NCBI GenBank assembly: GCA_963693085.1
Contig: OY856409.1
Span: forward strand, 1,337,552,915-1,337,616,914
Source: Alisma plantago-aquatica
Taxonomy: Eukaryota; Streptophyta; Magnoliopsida; Alismatales; Alismataceae
DNA: 64,000 nt
Direction: 5' to 3'
Shown: positions 59,633-64,000 of the stretch, in pieces
Layout: each line of letters opens with the position of its first letter
Position numbering within the stretch: position 1 is the first letter of the stretch
Position numbers and translations under genes: made by a program
Notes under the pieces: generated by a model
The model's database searches: none
What the model was told of the DNA's origin: nothing
The model's input: the letters and a program-made list of their open reading frames with translations, nothing else

Positions 59633-60826
59633 ATGTCTTCCGCAGACCCGAAGTACCGTATTGTTTGGTCAAGACAGTCTGACGCCGCTCTATTATTAGA
59701 ATTGTAGAGACAGTATGACATAGGCAGGTGTATTGATGGTCATTTTACTAGGGACTCTTGGAGGGAGGTACTTTGTGATTTGCAAAATAGGATGGGGAAG
59801 GACGTATGTAAGTTAGACCAGATCAAAACTCAGTGGAAGAACCTGAGGAGGGAGTATGGTAGATTGAAGCTTGTGACCAACAAGAGTGGCGTCGAATGGG
59901 ATGAGATTAGGCACAAGCCCATACTACCTGACACCCCTGAGTGGAGGGAGAGCCTTGCGGTATGTATAATAATAATACCCTGAACCCAAAAGTAATGTCC
60001 TACATTTACACTTAAATTTCCTAATACAAAATTTTCTAATACTTAGGCAAACAAGGACCTTTCTAAGTCACTTAACCGCCCCTTTCCCCACTAATACGAC
60101 ATTGAGATGATGCCGGGGAGGAACGTTGCTAGAGGACACCATGCAATGTCTTCTACGAACAGACAAATCCCTTCCGACGTTGCCTCCGAGGATGATGTTA
60201 GTGTCGACTTAGATGTGTTTGATACACCCATGAGCACATGAACCCCATTAGGGGAACTAGACATAGGCGCACCTGGGATGCAAAGTGAGGGTGACATCGG
60301 GGGAGGCAGAACAGATACCTAGAGCATTGGGGGGAGGACTCCTCCTATCCATAGGCGTAGGAAGCGACCATCAATGGCACAAGACAGATGTGTGCTTTCT
60401 AATGAAATGTTATCTGAATTCACACAGGTGTACACAAAGGTTCACAAGTTAGGCACTAGTGTGGCCACCAGAGCCTTTGAAAAAGAAGAGTTTGCAACCA
60501 TTTTACAACATTTCAATGACACTTTCCTCGATGCCCCCAATCCTGTATTTACAACCCTTGTGAATGCCATAAAGGACTCAAAAAACCGCAACATATACCT
60601 CAACCTTATACACACACCTCACAAAATAACAATATGGTTGCAAGACCTTTGGGAAAGGTCCCAAGGCGGTACCACAACACCAATACATTCATCAATGCCA
60701 TCCTCTTTTGTGCCATCTCAGCAGGGATTTGTTTCGCAGTCCCCATCACCCAACTTCAATAGCACATCAAGTATGCCATCCATGTGGTATACTCGACCCA
60801 ATGATGTTGGCCCTTTGGGATCATAA
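59633..60826 (+). pseudogene. PIF/Harbinger ORF1, Myb/SANT-like DNA-binding protein, two exons with stops
   Basis: Exon 1 (59633-59959) starts MSSADPKYRIVWSRQSDAAL and contains a trihelix/Myb-like domain with spaced aromatic residues (VWS, DSWREVL, QIKTQWKNLRREYGR). A donor GTATGT at 59960 and acceptor TACTTAG before 60047 join it in frame to exon 2 (60047-60826): NKDLSKSLNRPF, a basic RRRKRPS stretch, and VHKLGTSVATRAFEKEEF. In PIF/Harbinger elements ORF1 binds the element ends and helps the transposase enter the nucleus. In-frame stops at 59705, 60092, 60239 and 60320 make this copy defective. It lies 370 bp upstream of the transposase, same strand, as is usual. Confidence 0.8.
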
Positions 60827-60840
60827 GTGGGAACTTTATT

Positions 60841-61010
60841 TTTTCCATTATGTTTGCTATGTTTGAGGACATAAATTTCAATTTGCTTGATTGTTGTAAT
60901 AATTGTTTTCCCATACAGACATTTGTTTTCCATTATGTTTGCTATGTTTGAGGACATAAATTTCAATTTGCTTAATTGTTGTAATAATTGCTTTCCCGTA
61001 CAAACATTTG
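60841..61010 (+). repeat. 85-bp tandem duplication
   Basis: The unit beginning TTTTCCATTATGTTTGCTAT occurs at 60841 and 60926, with a few substitutions. It lies between ORF1 and the transposase. Confidence 0.8.
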
Positions 61011-61202
61011 TTTTTCATACAATCTAATTAGTTTGTAATGTTGAATTCGTTAGTTTTCCATGTCAATTATTTCATATTATGTTCAAGTAGTTATTCGCTT
61101 TTTGTAGTCACCATGTCAATGTTGTTATCATTTTAATTGTAGCATCATGTCTGCCAGTGACCAAACAAAAAAACTGACCTCCTCACACACATTTTAGATA
61201 CC

Positions 61203-62511
61203 TTGTCTGGTCCAGCAAATCACATTGTTGATGCAATAGCTAAGTCGATAGCGAACTCCATCATGGACGACATTTCCGTTGATGCCGACATACCACCTAC
61301 AATACCTAGGTCAGTTAGTATTAGGAGTGGACACCAAAAGGTGTTAGAAATCATAATTGGACATGAACAAAGGGCGTATGACCTATACCGAATGCGACCA
61401 CATACTATAATGGCCCTTGTGGACAAGCTTGAGAGTCGTGACTTGTTATGAAGTACTAGAGGCGTCTCATCAGTTGAGGCTATATGCTACTTCCTACATA
61501 TGGTTGGCCATGGACGTACAAATCGTGCTTTGGCCGAGGACTACATTCACTCTGGTGAGACCATAAGTAGAAAGTTCAACAAAGTGTTGGACACTGTGTG
61601 TGCATTGTCCCATGACTATATTGTCATGCAAACTGCATCGACATGCACAACAACACATTCTCATATATTGGACAGCCCAAGGTTCTACCCTTACTTCAAG
61701 GTAATAGTTATCCCCTACAATTTATAATCATTTTCAAATATTTTGTATGTTTACAATTGATTTTTGTGTTATAGAATGCCATCGGGGAAATTGATGGAAC
61801 ACACATCCCAGTCTTGGTCAAACGCAACAAGAAAATCGCTACTGAGACAGAAAAGGGAATGTCTCTCTAAATGTCATGGCTGTAGTAGACTTCTCGATGG
61901 AGTTTACATATGTCCTAACTGGGTGGGAGGGTTCGGCTACTGACCAAAGGGTCCTACAATCAGCAACGACCACAACCAAGTTTAAAGTTCTGCCAGAAAA
62001 GTTTTACCTAGTTGATGCATGGTATGCCATCACTCGTCAATTTCTTGCACCTTATCGCAACACAACTTACCATATTTCTAAGTACTGAGGAAACAGACAT
62101 TCATACAACAACAAGAAGGAGATGTTCAACCACCGCCACGCTCAATTACGTAATGTTGTATAAAGAGCATTCAGTGTGTTGAAGAGGCGGTTTGCCTATC
62201 TTAAAAAAGGGGCAACATATCCTATACATTCGCAGTGTCGCCTCGTAATGGCTTGTTGTATCCTCCACAAATTTATACATCACCAACATGATGGTGACAC
62301 TATGATGGATGAACTCACAGATGACAGTTCAATGTCTGCCGTCCCACCTACTGGGGTCGACATGAGTTCCCTACAACAAACAACTCCGGCCGATGCAAGG
62401 GAGGGTGATGTATTACGTGAAACCATTTCTATTTTCATTTGGGATACTCATTGTCCTTACTTTGTACTTGTAATATTTTTTGAAGCGTATGATAACTCAT
62501 CAACCACGTGA
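61203..62511 (+). pseudogene. PIF/Harbinger DDE transposase, broken
   Basis: Open from about 61203 (HIVDAIAKSIANSIMDD; RMRPHTIMALVDKLESR), stop TGA at 61449-61451, then VGHGRTNRALAEDYIHSG and SRKFNKVLD. A 74-bp intron (61701-61774, GTAATA...TTATAG) leads to NAIGEIDGTHIPV, holding the first catalytic Asp (61793-61795). After a frameshift near 61850 come VLTGWEGSATDQRVLQS, YLVDAWYA with the second Asp (62014-62016) and a TGA at 62086. The block HRHAQLRNVV-RAFSVLKRRF carries TAA (62161-62163) at the position of the catalytic Glu. The end is LVMACCILHKFIHHQ. The family cuts and pastes the element with TTA/TAA duplications; this copy cannot encode the full active site. The upstream ATG at 61147 is in another frame. 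Confidence 0.85.
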
Positions 62512-62599
62512 CTTTGGTGCCCTAAATTGTTTGTTTTATGAAATGTTTTATGGCTCCTAATTAAAAACGTCACATTATGTTTCATTAGGTTGTCTTAAA

Positions 62600-62740
62600 A
62601 TGGAGAATGGAATGCCTTCATGTCCATGTGGCCTTCAATGCACTGTATGAGTATATATGGATGTCGCGGATGCGACAAATGGACATTTTGAAGACAACAA
62701 CCCCAGAGACCGTATTTTACATGTGGTAGGGGTCTTGTTC
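62600..62740 (+). pseudogene. GRF-like zinc-finger module 1, interrupted
   Basis: ATG at 62600 opens MENGMPSCPCGLQCTV, then TGA (62648-62650), with the same frame continuing VYMDVADATNGHFEDNNPRD and RI before it drifts. CPCG followed about 25 residues later by NNPRDR recalls the GRF-type zinc finger (CxCG ... NPGRxFYxC). The later Cys residues are not clearly readable. It lies 90 bp after the transposase, same strand. An alternative is a chance short frame; the similar module at 63761 argues against that. Confidence 0.4.
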
Positions 62741-63033
62741 CGAACAGATGTCATATGAGGTTGTCCGCGCAACATGTTCAACCTACAGTGGCCACACTTA
62801 CTATAGTTAGGGATGCAATGCTAACACAACTTGCATATGCACGCAACAAATGCAAGATATGGTCAGAACAATGTGACTTTGTCTGTTCGACAAGAGCAGA
62901 CACTGATAGGCTAGAATAAGATACTTCAACTCTATGGAAGAGGTGACAATATATTCACCAACAAATTCACATCACAAGCGATAAGGACTCTTCAACTGAG
63001 GAAGACGGATACAATACATCATAGATGTATAAC

Positions 63034-63620
63034 AACCTAATTTCAATTTTCTTAATTGTTGTAATAATTGTTTTCCCGTACAGACATTTGTTTTCCATAC
63101 AATCTAATTAGTTTGTAATGTTGAACCCGTTATTTTTCCATGTCAATTGTTTCATATTATGTGTTGTCCAAGTCAATTGCTAATGCAATACCTTATCTGG
63201 TCCAACAAATCACATTGTTGATGCAGTAGCTAAGTCGATAGTGAACCCCATCATGGACGACATTTCCATTGATGCTGACATATCACCTACAATACCTAGG
63301 TCAGTTAGCATTAGGAGTGGCCACCAAAAGGTGTTAGAAATCATAATCGTGCATGAACAAAGCGCATATGACCTATACCGAATGCGACCACATACTATAA
63401 TGGCCCTTGTGGACAAGTTTGAGAGTCGTGGCTTGTTACAAAGTACTAGAGTCGTGGCTTTTGAACAAAGGGTGTATGACTATATTGTCATGCAAACCGC
63501 ATTGACATGTACAACAACACATTCTACGGAAGAGGTTCCAATATCTTCGCCAATGACTTCACATCAAGAGCGATAAGGACTCTTTAACTGAGGAAGATGG
63601 ATACAATACATCATAGATGT
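63034..63620 (+). pseudogene. Truncated duplicate of the transposase start, internally deleted
   Basis: Bases 63034-63470 repeat 60962-61460 (the ACATTTGTTTTCCATACAAT leader, then HIVDAVAKSIVNPIMDD and RMRPHTIMALVDKFESRGLL). The ~65-bp segment around the upstream ATG (61147) is missing. A jump then leads to DYIVMQTALTCTTTHS, and about 1.3 kb, including both catalytic Asp blocks, is absent. The end (63525-63620) repeats 62930-63020, including CATCAGAGCG/AAGCGATAAGGACTC-type sequence. The in-frame stop at 61449 of the long copy is Gln-coding sequence here. Confidence 0.8.
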
Positions 63621-63760
63621 ATTACGATCTTTCAAAATTAACTTTGCTTTTCTGTTTGAACAATCAACTAGACCTATTCATATGTTTTGCAATTTATATT
63701 TGAAATCTATGTTCAGACCCGACATTATTTTACTAATCATCAATCATGTTTTAGATTTTG

Positions 63761-63910
63761 ATGAATCCAACTGAAGTTCTGAGGTGTGATTGTGGTTTAG
63801 ATGCAGCCTTACGGCTTAACATAGAGGATGCATGGTTACATGATTTTGGCATTCTTAATGAAAGGTCGGGCGAAATGTATTACACATGTCCTTCTCATGA
63901 GGTGCTCTAG
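63761..63910 (+). CDS. Small GRF-like zinc-finger ORF (49 aa)
   Basis: ATG 63761 to TAG 63908-63910: MNPTEVLRCDCGLDAALRLN, then WLHDFGILNERSGEMYYTCP and SHEVL. CDCG followed by NERSGEMYYTCP fits the pattern CxCG ... N-x-x-x-G-x-x-(F/Y)-(F/Y)-x-C of GRF-type zinc fingers, which bind single-stranded nucleic acid in other proteins. A possible splice acceptor TTTTAG ends at 63754, so it may be the last exon of a longer gene. It sits 140 bp after the truncated transposase duplicate, as module 1 sits after the full one. Function is inferred. Confidence 0.45.
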   Translation: MNPTEVLRCDCGLDAALRLNIEDAWLHDFGILNERSGEMYYTCPSHEVL

Positions 63911-64000
63911 TAAATACATAAATAATAGGTTGCCCTTGTTTACGCTGGACATTCGTTAGCATTCACTTGAACTTGATAATACATTTTAGGGAAAATATTG

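Larger units (their letters stand above)
59633..63910 (+). mobile_element. PIF/Harbinger transposon, coding part (ends not located)
   Basis: ORF1 and the transposase in the usual order on one strand define the superfamily. The right terminus lies beyond the window or is lost. The left one may be at 47430, with the Gypsy LARD inserted between, but no TIR pair could be matched. Every recognised gene is broken. Confidence 0.75.

Overview
The window looks like nuclear DNA of a flowering plant with a large, AT-rich, repeat-dominated genome. The evidence is a spliced plant-type TAF1 gene, Copia and Gypsy LTR retrotransposons whose primer-binding sites resemble initiator Met-tRNA, plant RTE-type LINE fragments, a tRNA-derived SINE, many hAT elements with 8-bp target duplications, Tourist-like elements with TTA/TAA duplications, and a decayed PIF/Harbinger transposon. 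The species cannot be named from the sequence.

Positions 1-22464 are the 5' part of one host gene on the minus strand, TAF1 (TFIID subunit 1). Six small coding exons (22416-22464, 22168-22277, 17352-17414, 17224-17266, 5235-5483, 4728-4837) join in frame with GT-AG junctions into the acidic N-terminal ~207 residues; the gene continues past the left edge. Its introns are very uneven: 138, 4753, 85, 11740, 397 and at least 4727 bp. The long ones are filled with transposon debris: a collapsed Copia element (377-1036), hAT elements (2232-3468, 14722-15497, 18546-19301), an RTE LINE broken by one of these hATs (19340-20230), a decayed minus-strand Copia (8376-11880), and degenerate AT-rich tandem arrays.

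Positions 23107-42027 are retrotransposon territory. A non-coding Copia-type LTR element lies on the minus strand (23498-26534). A SINE (26600-26762) and a Tourist-like MITE (26871-27291) follow. Then comes a three-level nest: an old minus-strand Copia (27328-42027) holds a plus-strand copy of the same non-coding LTR family (27674-35487), which holds a younger Copia (29630-34603) with 166-bp LTRs. The two inner insertions have perfect 5-bp target duplications, and LTR divergence falls from outside to inside. Both non-coding copies carry an array of near-palindromes with core ACACGGCGTGT, paired about 20-21 bp apart; in one copy this forms a ~65-bp minisatellite of seven units.

Positions 42028-49729 hold a CpG-rich patch with no recognisable gene and a cluster of Tourist-like elements. 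Positions 49730-58287 are a non-coding Gypsy-type LARD with 2.8-3.1 kb LTRs. Positions 59633-63910 are a decayed PIF/Harbinger transposon: a Myb/SANT-like ORF1, a DDE transposase whose catalytic Glu codon is a stop, a truncated duplicate of the transposase start, and two small CxC...C modules resembling GRF zinc fingers. Apart from TAF1 no intact host gene is recognised, and none of the transposon genes is intact.
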